Of a DNA stretch of 64,000 nucleotides, positions 58,025 through 64,000 are shown one piece after another. Under the pieces are notes generated by a model, which was given only the letters and a program-made list of their open reading frames with translations, searched no databases and was not told the origin of the DNA. Position numbers and translations under genes: made by a program. Numbering within the stretch: position 1 is the stretch's first letter; every line of letters starts with the position of its first letter. The DNA comes from Stenotrophomonas hibiscicola ATCC 19867 (GTDB lineage Bacteria > Pseudomonadota > Gammaproteobacteria > Xanthomonadales > Xanthomonadaceae): positions 124,001-188,000 of the forward strand of contig NZ_KB907504.1 in the NCBI RefSeq assembly GCF_000382065.1. Reading direction: 5' to 3'.

Positions 58025-59002
58025 ATGAACGAGACTCCGCCCGTTTCCCCGCCCCGTAGACCCGTGCGCTGGTTGCTGCCGCTGGCCGCTGCGGTCGTGC
58101 TTGGCGCGGGCGGCTATGCCGGCTGGTACGTCTGGCAGCAGCAACAGCATGAGCAGGAAGCGCAGGCACAGACCACGGCCGTCCAGCTGAAGGGCCTGGA
58201 GGCCACGCTGGATGCGCTGCGTCGTGACCAGCGCGCAACCAGCCAGCGCCTGCAGGACGCGGCCACCACCAACCGCGTGCTGCGCGACGAGATGCTGGGC
58301 CTCTCCCAGCGCAGCGGGTTGCTGGAAGAGAACCTGGCCAAGCTGGCCGACAGCGCCAACCAGGGCCGCCAGGCCGTACAGCGCGATGAGGCCGAACTGC
58401 TGCTGACCCAGGCGGCGCAACGGCTGAATTATGCCGACGACGTGGAGGGCGCACGCCGCCTGTACGCACAGGCGGCCACCGCACTGGCCGAACTGCCCGA
58501 CGCTGATGGCCTGAACCTGCGCCAGGCGCTGGTGCAGGAGCGCGAGGCACTGGACGCGCTCGGCAGCGGCCCGCGCGTGCAGTCGCTGCAGCGTCTGGAT
58601 GCTGTGGCCCGGGCGCTGCAGGGCCTACCGTCACAGATCACCGGCACGACCGGCGGCAACGCTGCCAAGCCGTGGTGGCAGGCCGCCCTGGCCCCGTTCG
58701 TGGACATCACCCCCAGCCGCCAGAACGGCCCACTGACGGCCGCCGAACAGCGCAACGCCGACGATGCACTGCAGCTGGAACTGACGCTGGCACGTGCCGC
58801 CATCGAGCGTGGCGACCGCGCGGGCCGCAACTCCGCCCTGGACCGGGTGGAACACTGGGCACAGCGACGCTGGCCGGATTCACCGGCCCTGCGCGCGCAA
58901 CGTGCTGAACTGAAGGCCTTGCGCGAACTTCCCCTGCAGGCCAACGACGCTGTCCTTGGCAGCACCCTGCAACAACTGCGCACCCAGACCGACCGGAGGT
59001 AA
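58025..59002 (+). CDS. hemX: HemX-like membrane protein
   Basis: A 325-residue inner-membrane protein encoded after hemD. A Pro-rich cytoplasmic start is followed by one transmembrane segment (about 16-37, LLPLAAAVVLGAGGYAGWYVW), a coiled-coil Gln-rich region (38-120) and a helical domain (QRDEAELLLTQAAQRLNYADDVEGARRLYAQA). Annotation as uroporphyrin-III C-methyltransferase is a historical error of the family; no methyltransferase motif is present. It is 104 bp past hemD, and 6 bp before hemY. Confidence 0.9.
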   Translation: MNETPPVSPPRRPVRWLLPLAAAVVLGAGGYAGWYVWQQQQHEQEAQAQTTAVQLKGLEATLDALRRDQRATSQRLQDAATTNRVLRDEMLGLSQRSGLLEENLAKLADSANQGRQAVQRDEAELLLTQAAQRLNYADDVEGARRLYAQAATALAELPDADGLNLRQALVQEREALDALGSGPRVQSLQRLDAVARALQGLPSQITGTTGGNAAKPWWQAALAPFVDITPSRQNGPLTAAEQRNADDALQLELTLARAAIERGDRAGRNSALDRVEHWAQRRWPDSPALRAQRAELKALRELPLQANDAVLGSTLQQLRTQTDRR

Positions 59003-59008
59003 GCCCGC

Positions 59009-60304
59009 ATGAAACCCCTGCAATCCCTGGTCGTGCTGTTGCTGGCCGTGGCCATCGGCGTGGTCGCCGCGCAATGGCTCGGCGCCGATGACCTGAACCG
59101 CTTCGGCGAGGTGACCCTGCGCTACGGCGGCTACGACTATCACAGCAACCTGCCGAAGGTAGCGCTGCTGGCGGTGATCACGGTCCTGGTGCTGTGGCTG
59201 CTGTGGAGCCTGATCGCTGCACCGTTCCGTGCCTGGGGCCGCTACCGCCGCAAGCAGGGCAGGGTGCGCCTGATCGACGGCCTGCAGGCCTACGAGCATG
59301 GCCAGTGGCAGCGTGCCGAGAAACTGCTGGACGGTGCGGCCAAGGACCCGGAGGTGAGCGCGGTGGCGCTGGCCAATGCGGTGCGCAGCGCACAGGCGCG
59401 CGCCGACGGCCCCGCCGGTGAAGCACTGCTGCAGCGCCTGGGCGAAAGCGATGCCACGCTGCAGGCGCTGCTGCGCGCCGAACAGCTGTTGGCGCGCGAC
59501 CTGCCGGTGGATGCGATCAACGCATTGGACGTAGCCGCGATCCAGCCGCTGCCGCCGCGCGGCCTGTGGCTGCGTACCGAAGCGCTGGCGCGTGCCGGCC
59601 GCGCACACGAGGCCTATGGCCAGCTGGGTGCGCTGCGCCAGAGCAAGGTACTGCCGGCCGAATCAAACAGCGAACTGGAAGCCCGCCTGGCCGCACAGGC
59701 GCTGCTGGAAGCGGCCGACGTCAACGCATTGGCCGCACAGTGGGAAGCCACGCCGAAGGCGCTGCGGCCGACCCCGGACGTGGTGGGCGCCTATGCCAGC
59801 CGCGCGGTGGCCCTGAACTGGGATGAGCCGGCGCTGCTGGCGCTGGAACAGGCGCTGGACCAGCGCTGGGACGACGAACTGGTGGCGCTGTACGGCCGCC
59901 TGCCGGCCGAGCGCCTGGCCACCCGCCAGGCCAACCTGGCGCGCTGGCGCAATGTGCATGATGGCTCGGCCGCACTGCATCTGGCGCAGGGCCGCGTGGC
60001 CCTGGCCCAGCAGCAGTGGGATGCCGCCGATACGTTCCTGCACGAGGCCATCGCCGCCGGCGCCGGTGCCCCGGCGTGGGAGGCACTGGGTGAACTGTTC
60101 GCGCAGCGTGGCGAACACGCGCTGGCGGCACAGTGCCTGGCCAATGCGCTGCGCCTGCAGCGCGGCGAGGACAGCGTGGAACTGGTACGCGGCAGCGAAG
60201 CGCCGCTGCGTGCCACGGTGGAAGAGCAGCCGATCGCGGTCCAGCCCCCGGTGTATGACGCCAACGAAGAGCGCGACGAATTCGGCAACCCGCGGTTGCC
60301 GTGA
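59009..60304 (+). CDS. hemY: HemY-like tetratricopeptide membrane protein
   Basis: A 431-residue protein with two N-terminal transmembrane helices (about 5-24 and 50-72), followed by TPR-like helical repeats (YEHGQWQRAEKLLDGAAKDPEV, LARAGRAHEAYGQLGALRQSK, LAQQQWDAADTFLHEAIAAG). The gap between helices has the conserved GRVRLIDGLQAYE region. HemY is grouped with haem biosynthesis by gene order only; it is not protoporphyrinogen oxidase. It ends the hemDXY operon, followed by a bidirectional terminator. Confidence 0.9.
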   Translation: MKPLQSLVVLLLAVAIGVVAAQWLGADDLNRFGEVTLRYGGYDYHSNLPKVALLAVITVLVLWLLWSLIAAPFRAWGRYRRKQGRVRLIDGLQAYEHGQWQRAEKLLDGAAKDPEVSAVALANAVRSAQARADGPAGEALLQRLGESDATLQALLRAEQLLARDLPVDAINALDVAAIQPLPPRGLWLRTEALARAGRAHEAYGQLGALRQSKVLPAESNSELEARLAAQALLEAADVNALAAQWEATPKALRPTPDVVGAYASRAVALNWDEPALLALEQALDQRWDDELVALYGRLPAERLATRQANLARWRNVHDGSAALHLAQGRVALAQQQWDAADTFLHEAIAAGAGAPAWEALGELFAQRGEHALAAQCLANALRLQRGEDSVELVRGSEAPLRATVEEQPIAVQPPVYDANEERDEFGNPRLP

Positions 60305-60371
60305 AGCGTGCCGACCAACGGTCGGCACCCACCGGAGAAAAAAGAACGCCGCCCACCGGGCGGCGTTTTCA
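60303..60371. terminator. REP plus bidirectional terminator between hemY and thiolase gene
   Basis: GTGCCGACCAACGGTCGGCAC (60309-60328) is followed by an AACGCCGCCC-ACC-GGGCGGCGTT hairpin (60345-60367) with A-run before and T-run after, so it may terminate both convergent genes. Confidence 0.82.
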
Positions 60372-60397
60372 TATGTGGAACCCGGTAGTCGGAGCGA

Positions 60398-61678
60398 TCA
60401 GCGTTCGATGATCGCCACCACGCCCATGCCGCCGGCGGTGCAGATCGACACCAGCGCGCGGCCACCGCCGCGTTCGGCCAGCTGCTTGGCGGCGGTAGCG
60501 ATCACGCGTGCGCCGGTGGCGGCGAACGGATGACCGGTGGCCAGCGACGAACCCAGCAGGTTGATCTTGTCCGGGTCGATGCGACCCAGCGGTGCATCCA
60601 GGCCCAGGCGGTTGCGGCAGTAATCCTCGCTCTCCCACGCACGCAGGGTGCACAGCACCTGCGCGGCGAAGGCCTCGTGGATCTCGTAGATGTCGAAGTC
60701 CTGCAGGGTCAGGCCATTGCGCTTGAGCATCTCCGGCACGGCCACGGTCGGTGCCATCAGCAGGCCTTCGCCATGCACGAAGTCCACCGCAGAGACATGC
60801 GCATCGCGCAGATAGGCCTGCGGCTCATGGCCGTGCGCGCGTGCCCACTCTTCGCTGGCCAGCAGTACCGCAGCGGCACCGTCGGTCAGCGGGGTGGAGT
60901 TGGCGGCGGTGAGCGTGCCACGGCCGGAGACCTTGTCGAACGCCGGCTTCAGCGTCGCCAGCTTTTCCAGCGAGGTATCCGGGCGCAGGATGTTGTCACG
61001 CTCGACGCCACGGAACGGTGCGATCAGGTCGTTGAAGAATCCGCGCTCATAGGCGGCAGCCAGCTTCTTGTGCGAGGACACCGCCCACTCGTCCTGCGAG
61101 TCGCGCGAGATGTTCCACTCCTTGGCCATGTCCTCGCAGTGGTCGCCCATGCTCTTGCCGGTGCGCGGCTCGGCCACGCCCGGGAACTCGGGCTTGAGCT
61201 CGGAGAACTTGAAGCCAGCGGTGAGTGCGCGGATCTTGTCGCCGGTGCTCTTGGCGCGGTTGGCGGCCAGCAGGCGTGCACGCAGCTTCTTGCCGTAGAC
61301 GATCGGCACGTCGGAGGTGGTGTCCGAACCACCACCGATGCCCGATTCAATCTGGCCCAGCGCGATCTTGTTGGCCACGGTGATGATGCTGTCCAGCGAG
61401 GTACCGCAGGCGCGCTGCAGGGTGATGCCCGGGGTCAGCGGCGACAGGCCGGAGGACAGCGTGGCTTCGCGGCCCAGGTTCCAGTCGCTGGAGTGCTTGA
61501 TCACCGCACCCATTGCCACTTCACCCAGCTGCTGGCCATGCAGGCCGAACCGTTCGACCAGCGCACCCAGCGTACGGACCGACATGCCGAGGTTGCCGAC
61601 ATCCGAATACGCGGTGTTCTGGCGACAGAACGGAATGCGGACGCCACCGAGGATGGCGACGGGACGAGCGTTGGGCAT
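60398..61678 (-). CDS. fadI: FadI-like acetyl-CoA C-acyltransferase (thiolase)
   Basis: A 426-residue thiolase. Catalytic Cys is in LQRACGTSLDSIITVANKIA, His in YEIHEAFAAQVLCTL, and the second Cys in VSICTAGGMGVVAIIER. Length fits FadI (436) and long-chain beta-ketoacyl thiolases. Start ATG 61678 has AGG about 7 bases upstream; ATG 61693 is also possible. It stands without fadJ beside it. It is divergent from an unknown gene by 108 bp. The exact role in beta-oxidation or ketoacid breakdown is inferred. Confidence 0.9.
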   Translation of the reverse strand: MPNARPVAILGGVRIPFCRQNTAYSDVGNLGMSVRTLGALVERFGLHGQQLGEVAMGAVIKHSSDWNLGREATLSSGLSPLTPGITLQRACGTSLDSIITVANKIALGQIESGIGGGSDTTSDVPIVYGKKLRARLLAANRAKSTGDKIRALTAGFKFSELKPEFPGVAEPRTGKSMGDHCEDMAKEWNISRDSQDEWAVSSHKKLAAAYERGFFNDLIAPFRGVERDNILRPDTSLEKLATLKPAFDKVSGRGTLTAANSTPLTDGAAAVLLASEEWARAHGHEPQAYLRDAHVSAVDFVHGEGLLMAPTVAVPEMLKRNGLTLQDFDIYEIHEAFAAQVLCTLRAWESEDYCRNRLGLDAPLGRIDPDKINLLGSSLATGHPFAATGARVIATAAKQLAERGGGRALVSICTAGGMGVVAIIER

Positions 61679-61786
61679 GGAGATACCTGGCATGGATGAG
61701 GGTGTCTGCAACATGGCCTGCACGGCGGAGCAGGCATAATGGAGCCAAGTGTAGCTGCCGCCCTGTGATGGGCCAACCGTGGAACC

Positions 61787-62674
61787 ATGAGCAAACCCGA
61801 CCCCGCGATGAATGCCCTTGGCGTGCTGGCCCTGGAACTGGCCGGCGGTGAAATCCCCCGCCAGGCGGTGCTCAGCGCAGAACAGGCCGGTGAACTGGCC
61901 GAACGCGTCGGCCGTGACCTGTCCAAGCTGGTGCCACAGGTAGCCGAGCTGGACCTGGTGTTCGCCGCCGCCCATTTCGACCCGGCCGAAGTGCTGCGCC
62001 CGGGCTGGCCGATCCATCGCCGCCTGGAAGAACTGCAGATGCGTGCTCCGGGCCGCAACCAGGGCCCCCGCCTGCTGGCCTTCGGTACCGATGCCGAGGG
62101 TGATGTGCCGCTGCCGTTCCAGGCCGATGCCAGCCTGGTTGGCGGTGGCCTGCGCGTGGTGCCGTTCCTGCTGACCGGCAGCGATGTGGCCACCACCAAC
62201 GCGGTCGCGCATGCGCTGGAAGACACCTTGCTCGCCAACGGCATGGCGCATGCCGACACCGCGCTGATGGCGCAGAACAGCTTCGGTGCGCGGATCGAAC
62301 ACGCACGCTACTTCACCGTGAACGATCTGGCCGCGATGATGTCGATGCAGTACGACAACCAGGGCCTGGCCGCGCTGTGGCCGCTGATCGAGACCGCGAT
62401 CATGGCGCCGGGCGAGGACGAGTGGCTCAATGCCGCGCCCGAGCCGCTGCTGCGCTATACGCACGGCGAAGCACGCATGGCACTGTTCGACCCGGCCGGT
62501 TGGTGCGCGCACTACAATCACAGCAAGAACGATTGCGACCGCCTGAAGGGCATCTACGAACAGTTCCTGATGCGCCAGCGGCAGATGGCTGCGGTGCTGG
62601 AGGCACACGGCGTGCCGGTGCTGTTCGTGCACTGCGAGGCCGGGCAGGACGCGCGCGAGCTGCTGGCGCGCTGA
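61787..62674 (+). CDS. Conserved-looking protein of unknown function
   Basis: A 295-residue soluble protein I do not recognise. It has no signal peptide or membrane segment. It is acidic and Ala/Leu-rich with distinct blocks: DLVFAAAHFDPAEVLRPGWPIHRRLEEL, GPRLLAFGTDAEGDVPLPF, GLRVVPFLLTGSDVA, NSFGARIEHARYFTVNDLAAMMSMQYDNQGL, and CAHYNHSKNDCDRLKGIYEQFLMRQ. The last has a pattern of His, Asn, Cys and Asp that could bind a metal. It is divergent from the thiolase gene. ATG 61787 fits a weak GGAACC site. Confidence 0.7.
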   Translation: MSKPDPAMNALGVLALELAGGEIPRQAVLSAEQAGELAERVGRDLSKLVPQVAELDLVFAAAHFDPAEVLRPGWPIHRRLEELQMRAPGRNQGPRLLAFGTDAEGDVPLPFQADASLVGGGLRVVPFLLTGSDVATTNAVAHALEDTLLANGMAHADTALMAQNSFGARIEHARYFTVNDLAAMMSMQYDNQGLAALWPLIETAIMAPGEDEWLNAAPEPLLRYTHGEARMALFDPAGWCAHYNHSKNDCDRLKGIYEQFLMRQRQMAAVLEAHGVPVLFVHCEAGQDARELLAR

Positions 62675-62689
62675 TCTGCGGATGCGCAC

Positions 62690-62824
62690 CGCCGGGCATG
62701 GCCCGGCGCTACCGTGCAATTGCGTTTCGCCGGGGCGCGACCGCCGTGCGTATTGCTGTAGCGCCGGAGTCCATGCTCGGCTCAGGTCCACCGAAGAGCA
62801 GCCGAGCATGGGCTCGGCTCTACA
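62690..62824. repeat. REP-like unit and SMAG pair
   Basis: GCCGGGCATGGCCCGGCGCTACC (62691-62713), then a SMAG pair: GTAGCGCCGGAGTCCATGCTCGG (62758-62780) and inverse GCCGAGCATGGGCTCGGCTCTACA (62801-62824). These fill the gap ahead of the sodC terminator. Confidence 0.7.
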
Positions 62825-62840
62825 GGAAGCGATGCAAAGA

Positions 62841-62868
62841 AAAACGCCGGCTTGCGCCGGCGTTTTCC
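62841..62868 (-). terminator. Terminator after the first sodC
   Basis: AACGCCGG-loop-CCGGCGTT hairpin (62843-62865) with A-run at its left (T-run on the minus strand), 19 bp past the sodC stop codon. Confidence 0.8.
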
Positions 62869-62887
62869 GTTTCCAGCAAAAGCGTCC

Positions 62888-63514
62888 TTACGGGGCCTTC
62901 TGGATCACCGCACACGCCAGGCGCGCGCCGGCGTTGCCGGTCGGCTGGGTCTTGTAGTCATCCGCGTCGGCGTGGACGATCAGGCCGCGGCCGATGATGT
63001 CGAAGTCATCACCCTTGCCGATGTTGACGTTGCTCGACACCGGGCCGTCGATGGTGGCCACGCCCTTGTCGTCGGCCTTGATGTTGGGCATGTCGCCGCC
63101 GTGGTGCGGATCGGCCGCCACGCTTCCGTGGTCCTGCTTGCCCGGGTTGAAGTGGCCGCCGGCACTCATGCCGTCCGGCGCGCTGCAGTCGCCCTTCTCG
63201 TGGATGTGGAAACCGTGCTCGCTGCCCGGCTTCAGGCCCGTAACATGGCCGGTCACGTGCACCTTGCCATCAACCACCTTGAAGGTGACGCTGCCCTTGG
63301 TCTCGTTGCCCTGGGTCGGTGCCAGCTCGGCCGTTGCCGAAGCATCGGCCGCCGGTGCCGCAGCCGGTTCCGGAGTTGCCGCCGGTCCGGTGGTGGCGCC
63401 GTCGGCCGGCGCGGCCGGCGGAGTTTCAGTCTGCGGCGTGGCGGGCTGCTGATTACAGGCCGCCAGGCCCAGCGCGGCGATGGCCGCAAACAGCGAAGTG
63501 TGGATCAGACGCAT
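62888..63514 (-). CDS. sodC: Cu,Zn superoxide dismutase, lipoprotein
   Basis: A 208-residue periplasmic superoxide dismutase. The signal ends LGLAAC with lipobox Cys20, followed by a long Pro/Ala/Thr linker (about 21-68) and the SOD domain: GFHIHEKGDCSAPDGMSAGGHFNP with copper ligands, PHHGGDMPN with the zinc loop, and LIVHADADDYKTQPTGNAGARLACAVI. All ligand histidines, the disulphide pair (in KGDC and ARLAC) and the Arg next to the latter are present. It is 32 bp from a second sodC on the same strand. Confidence 0.94.
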   Translation of the reverse strand: MRLIHTSLFAAIAALGLAACNQQPATPQTETPPAAPADGATTGPAATPEPAAAPAADASATAELAPTQGNETKGSVTFKVVDGKVHVTGHVTGLKPGSEHGFHIHEKGDCSAPDGMSAGGHFNPGKQDHGSVAADPHHGGDMPNIKADDKGVATIDGPVSSNVNIGKGDDFDIIGRGLIVHADADDYKTQPTGNAGARLACAVIQKAP

Positions 63515-63546
63515 TGGAATCTCTCCCTCGATGATGCCTGCAGTGA

Positions 63547-64000
63547 TCAGCGGACGACCCGGATCACGCCACAGGCGATGCGGACGCCGGCATTGCCGGC
63601 GGGCTGGCTGCGATAGTCGTCGGCGTTGGCATGCACGACCAGTGCACGTCCGGCGATATCGGTGGCGGCGCCTCCGCCAAGGGTAACGCCCTTGAGGTGG
63701 ATATCGACGTTGGCGCGGCCCTGGGCGTCGGCACGCAGGTTGTCCATGTCGCCCAGGTGGTGCTTGCCGGTGCCGGCGCGGCCATGCGCAGCGCCACCGG
63801 GATTGAAATGATTGCCGGCACTGCTGGCATCCACCGCACTGCAGTCGCCGCGCTCATGGATGTGGAAGCCGGCCTGCTGCATCGGCTGCAGGCCACCGAC
63901 CAGGCCGGTGATGTGCATGCCGCCGGGCTCCACCATCAGTGCGATGCGGCCACTGACAATGCTGGCCGAGGCCGGCGCGAGATTGGCCTCGCCCTGCTTC
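63547..64000 (-). CDS. sodC: Second Cu,Zn superoxide dismutase, N-terminus outside window
   Basis: The C-terminal 150 residues of another Cu,Zn SOD. GFHIHERGDCSAVDASSAGNHFNP, GKHHLGDMDNL and ALVVHANADDYRSQPAGNAGVRIACGVI hold all metal ligands and both disulphide cysteines, so it should be active. The beginning lies past position 64000. It is upstream of the first sodC with a 32-bp gap, an ancient-looking tandem duplication that is well diverged. Confidence 0.92.
   Translation of the reverse strand, partial: KQGEANLAPASASIVSGRIALMVEPGGMHITGLVGGLQPMQQAGFHIHERGDCSAVDASSAGNHFNPGGAAHGRAGTGKHHLGDMDNLRADAQGRANVDIHLKGVTLGGGAATDIAGRALVVHANADDYRSQPAGNAGVRIACGVIRVVR

Noticed and set aside
58025..59002. 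Uroporphyrin-III C-methyltransferase activity for hemX
   Set aside because: No SAM-binding or CobA-like motif; one TM segment and a coiled coil only.
1..64000. tRNA, rRNA, insertion sequences, integrases, attachment sites, replication origin
   Set aside because: No cloverleaf-like sequence with a GTTCGAATC T-arm, no transposase or integrase motif, no DnaA-box cluster seen while reading both strands.

Overview
The window looks like chromosomal DNA of Stenotrophomonas, most likely the S. maltophilia complex (Xanthomonadaceae). The evidence is uniformly high GC, an Ax21-type outer-membrane protein, a complete oleABCD olefin cluster, a type IV secretion effector with the Xanthomonadales C-terminal domain, and dozens of short GTAG-type palindromes (SMAG/REP-like) between genes. 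I see no prophage, insertion sequence, CRISPR array, rRNA or tRNA gene.

Layout. 1-4.5 kb: the start of malate synthase (aceB) with a divergent LysR regulator, then a second LysR gene facing an MFS exporter. 4.5-11.2 kb: signal peptidase I, a tandem pair of degenerate type II dehydroquinase-like proteins, an M3 peptidase lipoprotein, an acyltransferase, ArfB, a DUF2059 protein and TruC. 11.3-15.7 kb: ubiJ-ubiB-methyltransferase and ddlA. 15.8-21.4 kb: a DUF1328 membrane peptide and oleA, oleB, oleC, oleD, with an oppositely oriented YkgJ-type gene between oleB and oleC. 21.5-26.3 kb: a DUF4156 lipoprotein, a two-unit M16 peptidase, and a secreted VRPS-repeat protein behind a textbook sigma-54 promoter; then trmL. 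26.7-34.6 kb: glutaryl-CoA dehydrogenase and ETF-ubiquinone oxidoreductase (electron acceptor chain), a lipoprotein cytochrome c, and a BvgS/EvgS-like phosphorelay kinase with its divergent LuxR-type partner. 34.7-38.5 kb: a putative T4SS antibacterial effector with two peptidoglycan-active domains, preceded by a candidate immunity lipoprotein. 38.6-42.7 kb: an APH-fold kinase, then a TPP riboswitch governing a TonB-dependent receptor and PnuT (thiamine uptake). 42.8-48.6 kb: DyP peroxidase, VOC protein, AraC regulator, Ax21, a zinc-peptidase-like ORF that seems truncated, an Lpp-like lipoprotein and an L,D-transpeptidase-like protein. 48.6-51.7 kb: arsenic resistance (arsH divergent from arsR, an arsN2-arsC fusion, acr3). 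51.7-64 kb: a structured inverted-repeat element with an unknown small gene, an Ivy-like lipoprotein, the conserved yibN-type/secB/gpsA run, hemD-hemX-hemY, a FadI-like thiolase, an unknown Xanthomonadaceae-type protein, and two tandem Cu,Zn superoxide dismutases (the second cut by the window edge).

Most promising for new biology: the sigma-54 promoter with a cluster of TGTCC/GGACA half-sites ahead of the VRPS-repeat protein; the nested inverted-repeat element at 51.9-52.2 kb; the two-domain effector and its neighbour; the tandem dehydroquinase-like pair; the ArsN2-ArsC fusion; and an L,D-transpeptidase gene that appears to start at ATT. All functional statements are read from sequence and remembered family features; no database search was run.
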